Shown here piece by piece: positions 1 to 9,868 of a DNA stretch of 50,232 nt. Origin of the DNA: Mucilaginibacter sp. (lineage in GTDB: Bacteria; Bacteroidota; Bacteroidia; Sphingobacteriales; Sphingobacteriaceae); assembly GCA_028288085.1 (NCBI GenBank), contig JAQBOK010000007.1, positions 1 to 50,232 on the forward strand, written 5' to 3'. Position 1 is the first letter of the stretch. Every line of letters starts with the position of its first letter. The notes beneath the pieces are model-generated. The model saw nothing but the letters and a program-made list of their open reading frames with translations, did not search any database and had not been told where the DNA came from. The translations under genes were made by a program, and so were the position numbers.

Positions 1-128
1 TCCTGGCCAAACAGATCGGGCTGAGCTTTTGGCGTTGGTTCTGGATCTCACTTTTTCTACCGATCATCTCTATCATTATACTGCTGTTTCTTTGGGACAC
101 CAAAGAACAGCCGGTAGCGCAAAGCTAA
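1..128 (+). CDS. C-terminal end of a membrane protein (partial)
   Basis: The window opens inside this gene; complete codons begin at base 3 and the TAA stop is at 126-128. The 41 visible residues contain a strongly hydrophobic stretch (FWISLFLPIISIIILLFLW) that reads as a last membrane helix, followed by a short polar tail (DTKEQPVAQS). A transporter C-terminus would fit, but the fragment is too short to name a family. A long hairpin follows directly after the stop. Confidence 0.6.
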   Translation, partial: LAKQIGLSFWRWFWISLFLPIISIIILLFLWDTKEQPVAQS

Positions 129-143
129 TTGGAAATAGAAAAG

Positions 144-186
144 AGAATAGTAACCAGGGTATCGTTTAGACCCTGGTTACTATTCT
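144..186 (+). terminator. Long hairpin after the first gene
   Basis: A 17-bp perfect stem (left arm 144-160, right arm 170-186) with a 9-base loop lies 16 bases after the stop codon. There is no good T-run behind it, so it may be a terminator of unusual form or an mRNA 3' stabilising hairpin. Confidence 0.55.
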
Positions 187-562
187 GCATGGCCTGATGG
201 CCTTTGTCCCATATATCCCATTAATTTGATCAGGTTCATGTCAACGAAGAAAACCTTGTGGACTATATAGATATTTTTTTGTGGCCTGCTCCTATGGCAC
301 CAAACGGTGCTGGCAAAATTCATTGAAAAGATCCAAAGACGAACATATACCTGAAGTTTGTAGAAATTATCCCGAATTTGAAAAGAATAATTAACTGATC
401 CCCAATAAATAATGCCGGTTCACATCATATCGGTATTTCTTTTACGATGTTTTATCCATCACCACGGCATAACGGAACCTGCATCCTAAAGAAATCGCCA
501 TTTAGCAAAAAACGGGAGTAGCAAAATTTGTTAGACTGTCACTATAGTGATTGTTTAACGTG
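187..562. other. Gene-free stretch
   Basis: I see no convincing gene here. A small hairpin (GCACC-AAAC-GGTGC, 297-310) stands behind an AT-rich run containing atagatattttttt. It may be a decayed copy of a dispersed palindromic repeat like the one near 48100, but that is only an impression. Confidence 0.4.
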
Positions 563-636
563 TGATCCCAATAGGATTCGAACCTATGACCTACAGATTA
601 GAAATCTGTTGCTCTATCCAGCTGAGCTATGGGACC
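563..636 (-). tRNA. tRNA-Arg (anticodon UCU)
   Basis: The reverse complement folds as a full cloverleaf: acceptor GGTCCCA/TGGGATC with one G-T pair, D-stem GCTC/GAGC, anticodon stem ACAGA/TCTGT with loop TTTCTAA (anticodon TCT), and a T-arm with TTCGAAT in the loop (stem ATAGG/CCTAT). The discriminator base is A at 563 and CCA is not encoded. It reads AGA codons. Confidence 0.95.
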
Positions 637-1028
637 ATGCGATATTTTCGCGGTGCAAATATGCACAAATCTGCTCATAAAGGCAAGTCTCTACAGTAAA
701 TTACCTTTAGCACAAAATAGTTTCACATCAAGTTCTTATTTTGTGTATTTAGTTATTCTATCAATATACCTGATTAATATCGCATTAACTGCATATATAT
801 TATAACACTTACCTCTTTTGAGAAAAGATGAGTTATTAAGGAAATCACGGTAAAAAAAATTCAGAAAAAAAACACATATGTAAGCTATTGGCTAGCAATT
901 GTTTACCATATTAAATTAAAGCTTTTTAATTAAAATAATTAATTACAGAGCAATTTTATTATTGATTAACGCAACAAATTTCAAATCAGTCCGTAATAGG
1001 TACTAATAATTAATTTAAACTATTTATA
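637..1028. other. AT-rich gene-free leader
   Basis: 392 bases with no open frame worth calling. The stretch is very AT-rich and probably holds the promoter of the lipoprotein gene at 1029, but I found no clear TAnnTTTG box with a matching -33 element. Confidence 0.4.
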
Positions 1029-2114
1029 ATGAAAAAATCCAACTTGGTAAACAAGGCAGGGCGAAACCTGTGTATGTCTGTATGTGTTCTAGCGTCGGTT
1101 CTATTTATTACATCTTGCCAAAAAGATGCTGCTACTAACCCCGACAGTGATTCTTCAAGCGCTCTAAACGCTTCTAAAGTAAACAATCTTAGTCTTGCCA
1201 GCACGGCTTCAACAAAAACCTTTTTGAGTGTGTCGCTTAAAGTAACTGCGCCACTTAACCTTATCAATGCACATGATATCACTATCAGCGGCGATTCTAT
1301 TAACGGCGGAAAGATCGCCTGCATTTCCTTATACAATTGTTATAATATCCACATTACCAAATGTAAGCTGGTAAACGGCAGTGGTCTTAACGGGGTAGGT
1401 ATTAATATGAATGCATGTACTAATGTTGTAGTGGATAGTTGCTATATAGGCAATGTTGCCAGCGGGGTTTATGCTTATCAGAGTCAGAATATCAAGGTGA
1501 AGAACAACCAGATGAGAAATATGGTTGGCCCACTTTGGAGAGGCCAGTTTGTGCAGTTCAACAGCGTTACCGGTGGTGGTAACAGGATATCCAATAACCT
1601 GTGTGAAAACATAAAAGGGCAAAGTAATTGCGAAGATGGTATAAGTCTTTACAATTCAAGCGGAACTTCAACAGATCCTATCTACGTGCTTAGTAACAGC
1701 ATAAGAGGCGGCGGACCAAGCATTACAGGATCAGGTGTAACATTGGGTGATCATGGTGGAAACTATATTGTAGCTGCTTATAATATCATAGTTACTCCGG
1801 GATATGTAGGTATGCATGTTGCAGGCGGAACAAATATCCTGATGTCAACAAATACTATTTATAGTGATGCAACTCCAAGTTCACATTTGGGTTTAGGCTA
1901 CGGCAACTATAGCCCTAGCATACCAAGCAATAACATTACCATCAACCTTAATAAAGTACATTGGATGGTAGGGCTTCCTTCAGATGTATCAAAGGGAATG
2001 AAAGAATTTGATTCTTACTATCAAGGAGCAATACCAACCGGCTGGAGCACTAACGTTTCATCTGCCGCTATTGCGGCCAGCGTTCTTCCAACCAAGCTTA
2101 TTACCTGGAACTAA
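1029..2114 (+). CDS. Secreted right-handed beta-helix lipoprotein
   Basis: This 361-residue protein has a lipoprotein signal peptide: basic start, hydrophobic core CVLASVLFI, then lipobox ITSC with the lipidated Cys at residue 30. A Ser/Asn/Asp-rich linker follows. From about residue 70 on there are successive short strands of the type NIHITKC, NVVVDSC and NIKVKNN, each spaced by Asn-rich turns, as in PbH1 repeats of parallel beta-helix proteins. Such folds occur in polysaccharide lyases and in adhesin-like surface proteins. No catalytic residues can be assigned, so the substrate is unknown. It stands alone, with a terminator behind it. Confidence 0.75.
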   Translation: MKKSNLVNKAGRNLCMSVCVLASVLFITSCQKDAATNPDSDSSSALNASKVNNLSLASTASTKTFLSVSLKVTAPLNLINAHDITISGDSINGGKIACISLYNCYNIHITKCKLVNGSGLNGVGINMNACTNVVVDSCYIGNVASGVYAYQSQNIKVKNNQMRNMVGPLWRGQFVQFNSVTGGGNRISNNLCENIKGQSNCEDGISLYNSSGTSTDPIYVLSNSIRGGGPSITGSGVTLGDHGGNYIVAAYNIIVTPGYVGMHVAGGTNILMSTNTIYSDATPSSHLGLGYGNYSPSIPSNNITINLNKVHWMVGLPSDVSKGMKEFDSYYQGAIPTGWSTNVSSAAIAASVLPTKLITWN

Positions 2115-2146
2115 TCAAATAAAAAAAATAACAATATCCAATTTAT

Positions 2147-2186
2147 CAAAAAACGCCGGGCCTTAATTTGCCTGGCGTTTTTTTTA
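2147..2186 (+). terminator. Rho-independent terminator of the beta-helix gene
   Basis: An A-run, a stem AACGCCGGG/CCTGGCGTT (one G-T pair) and a run of eight or nine T. It ends transcription 35-70 bases after the lipoprotein stop. Confidence 0.85.
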
Positions 2187-2362
2187 TTTGCCCCACTGAT
2201 CAATGCTGCAAGTAAGATTTTTTTAACGTCCAGACAACAGGATATTTGCAAACGGGCCATATTTTGTAAAAAATCACAAAAAACTTTTAATTTGGTCAAA
2301 ATAACCGACTAATTTATTTGTCTTCAAATACGGTTATTTATATATAAAAACAGGATATTATT

Positions 2363-2370
2363 TAGCTTTG
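2363..2370 (+). promoter_or_regulatory. Candidate -7 box TAGCTTTG
   Basis: An exact match to the Bacteroidota -7 consensus TAnnTTTG, 90 bases before the kinase start at 2461. No strong -33 TTTG is present at the expected spacing, so the call is tentative. Confidence 0.4.
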
Positions 2371-2460
2371 TATTAGATTTTTACATTTTAAAAATACAAA
2401 GTGTTTTAATTACAATTAGTAAATCATACTTTTAACCAATTTTTCAGATAAACTTAATTT

Positions 2461-3321
2461 ATGATCATAATTGCTGACGGTGGCTCCACTAAAACCAATT
2501 GGTGTTTAGTTACCGAAGAAGGTAAAAAAGTGTATTTTAATACAGAGGGTTATAACCCGTATTTTTCAAGTACTGCTTACATTGTCCAGTCGCTGATGGA
2601 GAACCTTCCGTCCGACCTGGAAAAAAATGAGATAACCGAAGTGAACTATTATGGCGCTGGTTGCTCAACGGACGAAATGCGCAAAATTGTATCAGATGCG
2701 ATGAAAGCGGTTTTCACAAAAGCAAGAGTTTACATTGGCCATGATCTATTAGCTGCAGCCCGTGCCTTATTAGGCACAAGCGAAGGTTTTGCTGCCATAT
2801 TAGGCACAGGTACCAATACCTGTATCTATAATGGCCGGGAAGTAGTGAACAACATTGATTCGGGCGCTTATATACTGGGCGATGAAGGTAGTGGATGTTA
2901 TATTGGCAAAAAACTGCTTACCGACTATTTAAGAGGCTATATGCCCGAGCCGGTACGAAAACTTTTTTGGGAAACCTTTAAGCTTACCCCTGATGATGTG
3001 AACGAACAGGTTTACACACAGCCACGGGCTAACCGTTTCTGCGCCAGCTTTAGCAAATTTGTGTACGATAATAATGTACATATAGAGTATTCAAGAAACC
3101 TGGTGCGTACTTCATTTGAAGATTTTTTCCGCAACCTGGTAACTCATTATCCTAATTATCAAAAATACACGTTTAATTGTATAGGCTCGGTCGGTTACAA
3201 TTTCAGGAATGTACTGGAAGAAATAGTTACCGAAAATGGCATGGTAGTAGGAAACATTATCAGGTCGCCTATAGATAACCTTGTAAAATATCATTTGGAA
3301 CTGGCCCCAAGTCAGTTATAA
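2461..3321 (+). CDS. BadF/BadG-type ATPase, N-acetylglucosamine-kinase-like
   Basis: A 286-residue member of the BcrAD/BadFG (NAGK-like) branch of the actin-fold sugar kinases. The phosphate-1 loop DGGSTKT is at residues 6-12, a candidate catalytic Asp (GHD) at 95, the phosphate-2 loop GTGTNT at 115-120 and GDEGSG at 140-145. All the expected nucleotide and sugar elements are present, so it should be an active cytoplasmic kinase, probably of N-acetylglucosamine or another amino sugar from cell-wall turnover. The exact sugar cannot be read from the sequence. It has a closely related but degenerate paralogue at 5236-6084. A bidirectional terminator separates it from the convergent regulator gene. 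Confidence 0.85.
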   Translation: MIIIADGGSTKTNWCLVTEEGKKVYFNTEGYNPYFSSTAYIVQSLMENLPSDLEKNEITEVNYYGAGCSTDEMRKIVSDAMKAVFTKARVYIGHDLLAAARALLGTSEGFAAILGTGTNTCIYNGREVVNNIDSGAYILGDEGSGCYIGKKLLTDYLRGYMPEPVRKLFWETFKLTPDDVNEQVYTQPRANRFCASFSKFVYDNNVHIEYSRNLVRTSFEDFFRNLVTHYPNYQKYTFNCIGSVGYNFRNVLEEIVTENGMVVGNIIRSPIDNLVKYHLELAPSQL

Positions 3322-3336
3322 ATGGCATTTAATCCC

Positions 3337-3381
3337 AAAACAAAAATGCGCCTCCGAGTAAACGGGGCGCATTTTTGTTTT
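3337..3381. terminator. Bidirectional terminator between convergent genes
   Basis: A perfect 16-bp stem (3337-3352 with 3366-3381) has an A-run on one side and a T-run on the other. It therefore serves both the kinase gene (+) and the Nudix regulator gene (-). Confidence 0.88.
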
Positions 3382-3401
3382 AATGCCTTTTACCTTATCT
3401 G

Positions 3402-4112
3402 CTAAATCACCCTGGCTTTATTTTCAAGATTAAGCTCGTTCTGAAATATCTTAGCATATTTCCGGCGATCAAACTTATACAATTTTGCTGCACGGTAAGA
3501 TACTCCTTTTTGTTTTTCATCAAGTTCCTTCAAAAACCCGTAGCTCAGCATCTTCTTCCTGAAATTTCTTTTGTCAAGCTTTTTATTTAAAACTGCTTCA
3601 TACAGCAATTGCAATTGGGTAAGCGTAAATTTTTCGGGCAGCAACTCAAACGCAATAGGCTGATAATTTAATCTGCGGCGTATTTTATTAAAGCCCGTTT
3701 TAAATATCTCGCTATGGTCAAATGCCAGCTTAGGCAATTCATTAACAGGGTGCCAGAAAGCTTTACGCGCGTATTGTGTTATCGGCCTTAGCTCCTTCTG
3801 CCCGTTTATACGGATAAGGGCATAATAAGCCACCGTGATCACCCGGCCTTGCGGGTGGCGATTTACCTCGCCAAAAGTATGAAACTGCTGCATGTGCAGG
3901 TCGCGCAAGCCGGTGAGTTCATACAATATACGTTCAGCGGCATCATCAATACTTTCATCCTGTTCTACAATATAACCGGGTAGGGCAAGCCAATCTTTAA
4001 AAGGCTCTTCATTTCGCTCAATTAATAATATTTTAAGTTCTCCGGCCTCAAAACCAAATATTACGCAGTCAATCGAGAATACTGAATTAAATGTAGGTAA
4101 CTTTACTTCCAA
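3402..4112 (-). CDS. NrtR-like Nudix-domain transcriptional regulator
   Basis: This 236-residue protein has an N-terminal Nudix fold (about 1-145) and a C-terminal winged-helix-like part (about 150-236: LTLQLQLLYEAVL..., KRNFRKKML). That is the NrtR layout, in which the Nudix domain binds a nucleotide-sugar-type ligand instead of hydrolysing it. The Nudix box (GYIVEQDESIDDAAE then RILYELTGL) is degenerate: the Gly-Glu spacing is six instead of five, and the REUxEE core reads RILYEL. This fits a sensor with lost catalysis. It is divergent from pfkA across a 130-bp gap, so it is a good candidate regulator of the glycolytic unit. A plain ADP-ribose hydrolase is the less likely alternative. Confidence 0.78.
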   Translation of the reverse strand: MEVKLPTFNSVFSIDCVIFGFEAGELKILLIERNEEPFKDWLALPGYIVEQDESIDDAAERILYELTGLRDLHMQQFHTFGEVNRHPQGRVITVAYYALIRINGQKELRPITQYARKAFWHPVNELPKLAFDHSEIFKTGFNKIRRRLNYQPIAFELLPEKFTLTQLQLLYEAVLNKKLDKRNFRKKMLSYGFLKELDEKQKGVSYRAAKLYKFDRRKYAKIFQNELNLENKARVI

Positions 4113-4192
4113 AAGATGAATTATTAAAGGTTTATAATCTAAAGATATAACTGGAATTCTCTAATATAAAAAAAATAAAATAAAATTCAATG

Positions 4193-4205
4193 GTGTAATA
4201 TACAC
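4193..4205. promoter_or_regulatory. Candidate operator GTGTA-ATA-TACAC
   Basis: A 13-bp inverted repeat in the gap between the NrtR-like gene and pfkA, just upstream of the possible -7 box at 4210. Its position suits an operator for the divergent regulator; this is inference. Confidence 0.4.
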
Positions 4206-4209
4206 ACAC

Positions 4210-4217
4210 TATCTTCG
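4210..4217 (+). promoter_or_regulatory. Possible -7 box TATCTTCG for pfkA
   Basis: It differs from TAnnTTTG at one base and lies 26 bases before the pfkA ATG. The -33 element is unclear. Confidence 0.3.
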
Positions 4218-4242
4218 TACCGGAAAAAATAGTTGTCCAAAG

Positions 4243-5229
4243 ATGCATAAAATTTCAAAACTTGCAGTATTAACGTCGGGAGGAGATGCCCCCGGAATGA
4301 ATCCTTGTATCAGGGCAGTTGTGCGTACGGGCATATATAACGGTTTAAATGTGGTGGGAATCCGGAAGGGATACCAGGGACTTATCGAAAACGATATGTA
4401 CGATATGTCTCCACGTTCAGTAAGTAATATATTGAATTTAGGCGGAACGATCTTAAAAACTGCACGCTGCCTGCCCTTCCGTACCGAGGAAGGCATGGAA
4501 ACCGCGTACCAGAATTTAAAGAAACAGGAAATTGATGCACTGGTGGTTATTGGCGGTGATGGAACATTTACCGGCGCCCTGCGTTTTTCAAAAAAATACC
4601 CTGATATAGCCGTTATAGGAGTACCCGGAACCATTGATAATGATCTTTACGGCTCAACCTATACCCTTGGCTTTGATACCGCGACAAACACCGTTATTGA
4701 AGCTATTGATAAAATACGTGATACTGCCGATGCACACGACCGTTTGTTTTTTATAGAAGTAATGGGACGCGACTCGGGAGCTATTGCTTTACGTGCAGGA
4801 ATATCATGCGGAGCCGAAGCTATTTTACTACCTGAGAAAACGACCGCCATAGACGAATTGATAGCGAACCTGAAAGCCGGTCAGCATAATAAAAAATCAT
4901 CAAGCATTGTTATTGTTGCCGAAGGCGATAAGCACGGCGGCGCATATGATATAGCCAGGGTAGTACAAAAAGAAGTGAAGTTTTACGATATTAAAGTTAC
5001 TATATTAGGCCACTTGCAACGCGGGGGCAGTCCTTCGGCATTTGACAGGATTTTGGGTAGCCGGCTGGGTTATGCGGCTGTAAATGCACTTATTAGCGGA
5101 GAAACACAGAAAATGGTAGGTTTGGAAGCTAATCATATTAAAATAACCAGCCTTGAAGAAGCACTTAACCAACATGAATTTAAACTGGAAGAAGATTTGA
5201 TGAAGATGGCCGACATATTATCTATCTAA
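4243..5229 (+). CDS. pfkA: ATP-dependent 6-phosphofructokinase
   Basis: A 328-residue enzyme that phosphorylates fructose 6-phosphate at C1, the committed step of glycolysis. The ATP-site motif SGGDAPGMN is at residues 12-20, GGDGT at 104-108, PGTIDND at 128-134 with catalytic Asp132, MGRDSG near 170, and HLQRGGSPSAFDR in the last third. GGDG, as opposed to GGDD, points to ATP and not pyrophosphate as donor. The length is normal for bacterial PfkA. It is first in a tight unit: the degenerate kinase paralogue starts 6 bases after its stop, and gapA follows. The divergent NrtR-like gene may control this unit. Confidence 0.97.
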   Translation: MHKISKLAVLTSGGDAPGMNPCIRAVVRTGIYNGLNVVGIRKGYQGLIENDMYDMSPRSVSNILNLGGTILKTARCLPFRTEEGMETAYQNLKKQEIDALVVIGGDGTFTGALRFSKKYPDIAVIGVPGTIDNDLYGSTYTLGFDTATNTVIEAIDKIRDTADAHDRLFFIEVMGRDSGAIALRAGISCGAEAILLPEKTTAIDELIANLKAGQHNKKSSSIVIVAEGDKHGGAYDIARVVQKEVKFYDIKVTILGHLQRGGSPSAFDRILGSRLGYAAVNALISGETQKMVGLEANHIKITSLEEALNQHEFKLEEDLMKMADILSI

Positions 5230-5235
5230 AGCTAA

Positions 5236-7085
<1,850 letters not shown>

Positions 7086-7105
7086 TCAGATCTGCCTGAC
7101 AATAT

Positions 7106-7133
7106 AAGACCTCCCGATTGATCGGGAGGTCTT
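7106..7133. terminator. Terminator between gapA and the permease array
   Basis: A 13-bp perfect stem (AAGACCTCCCGAT, 7106-7118, with 7121-7133) ends in a TT/TTTT run. It lies 21 bases after the gapA stop and may also receive transcripts from the convergent array. Confidence 0.8.
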
Positions 7134-7248
7134 TTGCATTATGAATCTTTTATTAAGTTTTAAAACATAGTTTTTGCCTGACGAATTACAGCAAAACTCC
7201 AATCCAAAATTTAAAAAACATTTTTGACCTATTCACTACCTCATTACC

Positions 7249-9684
7249 CTATTCACTCCTCAGGCTCTTAACCGGATTGGCTATTGCGGCTTTAATAGAT
7301 TGGAAACTTATGGTTGCAAACGCTATGATTAAAGCTATTACACCGGCCAATGCAAATACCCACCAGCTGATGGTTATGTGAAATGCAAAATCACGCAGCC
7401 ACAATTTTACTAATACAAAAGCTATCGGAAAAGCAAAAAAAGCTGCAATTAATACCAGCATTAAAAAGTTTTTTGATAATTCGGTTACTATTTGCGGCAC
7501 ACTTGCTCCAAGCACCTTCCGTATACCTATCTCTTTAACACGCTGGGTGATAGTAAAGGCGGACAAGCCAAACAAACCCAAACAGGCTATAAATATGGCG
7601 ATACATGAGAAAATAGTGAACAGGCTACCCTGCTGCTGTTCGCTGTTATACAAGCGCTGGAATTTTTCGTCAAGGAATGTATAATCAAACGGTACGTTTG
7701 GCAGGTATTTATGCCAGGTGCCCTGTATCGTGCCAAGTGCTGATTGTATATTGTTGCCATCGATCTTGATAGAAATATTGCCGTAATAACCGTTTTGCGG
7801 TGCGGGTAACTGAAACAACAGAGGGATGATCTTTTGGTGCAGCGATTCAAAATGAAAGTCCTTCACCACACCTATCACTCTTCCTTTAATACCTCCATAA
7901 CTTATGTCCTTCCCTATCGCTTTTTGGGCATCACCCCAGTTAAGCGTTTGCACAGCCGTTTCATTAATCACATAGTTTGCTGTGTCTGCTTTGTAGTCCC
8001 TGGAAAAATTTCTGCCTGCAGCCAATTGCATACCATACGTTGGTATAAAGCCATAATCAGTAGTGATATACTTCAGGTCGACCTTGATGGGCTGCATCGA
8101 GCCTCCCTGCATTACTTGGGCTCCCTGATCGTCCAATAAGCGACCCGAAGGTATGCGTGATGAGCGGCCAATCTCTTTGATAGCAGGATTCTTCAGTAAT
8201 TCATTCCTGAATGATTCATATTGCTTTGTCAGGCTGCCAACGTAAGCCGTGTTAATAATATGATCTTTATTGAAACCCAATGATTTTTGCTGCATATAAC
8301 GCAGTTGCTGGAAAACTATAGTAGTAGCTACAATCAGTATAATTGAAATAGAAAATTGCAGCACTACCAATATCTTACGGAATGAAATCCTCCCCGAGCC
8401 TGTTTTTATAATACCCTTTAATACCTTGACAGGTATAAACGATGACATAAAGATGGCGGGATAAATCCCGCTGACCAAACCGATAATGAATGGCAGCAAC
8501 AGAACAACCATTATTATCTTCCATCTTAACAAACTGGAAAATGAGAGGTCGAGATTTGAAAGTGAATTGATAAATGGCAATAACGGCCAGGTTAATATCA
8601 ACGCGAATATTAAAGCGATCCAGGTGATCAATACCGATTCGCTCAGAAACTGGCGGATGATCTCTTTACGCTGTGCACCAATTACTTTCCGTATCCCTAT
8701 CTCTTTTGCCCTTAATGCCGACCGTGCCGTTGACAAATTCATATAGTTAATGCAAGCGATCAATAGTATGAATAGTGCTATTATTGAAAATATGTAAACA
8801 CGGGTAATATCGCCATTTTCCTCTATCTCATCATCCAAGTGCGATCTCAAATGAATATCGCTCAATTTTTGGGCAGTTAGTTTGGTGGCCATTGAAGTTT
8901 TAACATTTGGCGGCATACCCTGCAGGTGAACATATTTATCCAAAAATGCTGGTAATTGTTCATTTATTCTTTCAGCAGTATATCCTTTAGGATAAAGCAA
9001 GTAGGTATAAAAGGAATTGTTTCCGTAATTGGTTTCTAATTGTTTTTCGCCATAAATAGCGGTATCCTTCAGTGTATTAAACGACATTAATATCTCCGGA
9101 TGCATGTGTGAGTTGGAAGGTAATGGCTTAAATATACCGGTAACTTTATACTCGTGTTTGGTATTATCAAGGATGATGGTTTTATTGATGGGGTCTTCAT
9201 CGCCAAAATATTTGCGGGCTATGCTCTCAGTCATCATCACATTATAAGGGTCGTTCAACGCCGTACGTTTATCGCCTTTGATAACATCCACATTGAACAC
9301 ATCAAAAAAATGTTCATCTGCAAAAAAACCGTTCTTCTCGTTGAAAAGCTTTTCCTTGTAGTGTAATACCGTTACCCCATTTGGCAATACGCGCGTCATC
9401 TTTTCTATATCTGGGAATGCATTTTTCAGCAAAGGGCCAAATGGCGGTGCAATAGAGCTTAAATGCAATGTTTCGACACCCTTCGCAGCGTAAAAGGTAC
9501 GCGTGATGCGATAGGTACGGTCGGCATTCGCATTAAATTTATCATAGCTCAGCTCATTGATAATATAAGCCAGAATGAGTAAACAGCAGGTGAGCCCCGT
9601 AGTAAGCCCAAATATGTTAATAAATGAAATGAACTTGTGCCTTGTGATATTACGCCATGCACTTCTTAAATAATTTTTTATCAT
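7249..9684 (-). CDS. FtsX/MacB-type ABC permease 11 (last of the array)
   Basis: An 811-residue permease without an ATPase domain. It has one membrane helix at about 18-41, a large periplasmic MacB-core domain (to about 290), helices near 296-318, 350-370 and 390-412, a fifth helix near 430, a second periplasmic domain, and three final helices. The coupling-helix motifs KEIGIRKVIGA (about 327) and KEIGIRKVLGA (717) follow helix 2 and helix 6. It is thus two MacB-type halves fused in one chain. It is the distal gene of the array and ends 163 bases from gapA, which runs towards it. The gap to permease 10 (184 bp) is wide but shows no clear promoter. Confidence 0.9.
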   Translation of the reverse strand: MIKNYLRSAWRNITRHKFISFINIFGLTTGLTCCLLILAYIINELSYDKFNANADRTYRITRTFYAAKGVETLHLSSIAPPFGPLLKNAFPDIEKMTRVLPNGVTVLHYKEKLFNEKNGFFADEHFFDVFNVDVIKGDKRTALNDPYNVMMTESIARKYFGDEDPINKTIILDNTKHEYKVTGIFKPLPSNSHMHPEILMSFNTLKDTAIYGEKQLETNYGNNSFYTYLLYPKGYTAERINEQLPAFLDKYVHLQGMPPNVKTSMATKLTAQKLSDIHLRSHLDDEIEENGDITRVYIFSIIALFILLIACINYMNLSTARSALRAKEIGIRKVIGAQRKEIIRQFLSESVLITWIALIFALILTWPLLPFINSLSNLDLSFSSLLRWKIIMVVLLLPFIIGLVSGIYPAIFMSSFIPVKVLKGIIKTGSGRISFRKILVVLQFSISIILIVATTIVFQQLRYMQQKSLGFNKDHIINTAYVGSLTKQYESFRNELLKNPAIKEIGRSSRIPSGRLLDDQGAQVMQGGSMQPIKVDLKYITTDYGFIPTYGMQLAAGRNFSRDYKADTANYVINETAVQTLNWGDAQKAIGKDISYGGIKGRVIGVVKDFHFESLHQKIIPLLFQLPAPQNGYYGNISIKIDGNNIQSALGTIQGTWHKYLPNVPFDYTFLDEKFQRLYNSEQQQGSLFTIFSCIAIFIACLGLFGLSAFTITQRVKEIGIRKVLGASVPQIVTELSKNFLMLVLIAAFFAFPIAFVLVKLWLRDFAFHITISWWVFALAGVIALIIAFATISFQSIKAAIANPVKSLRSE

Positions 9685-9868
9685 GATGCCGGAATTTAAT
9701 TATCTGAACCACTGATTAACCAGATTGAACGATTTAGCCAATTTCCAACTCAATACATCAAATCAGAAATTTAATTATAAGACTGCTATAAGTTTTATTA
9801 GGTTACACTTATATATATATCAAAAGAAATTAAATCTTCTTTTGAGGAATATAAAAGCCGGGATGAAG

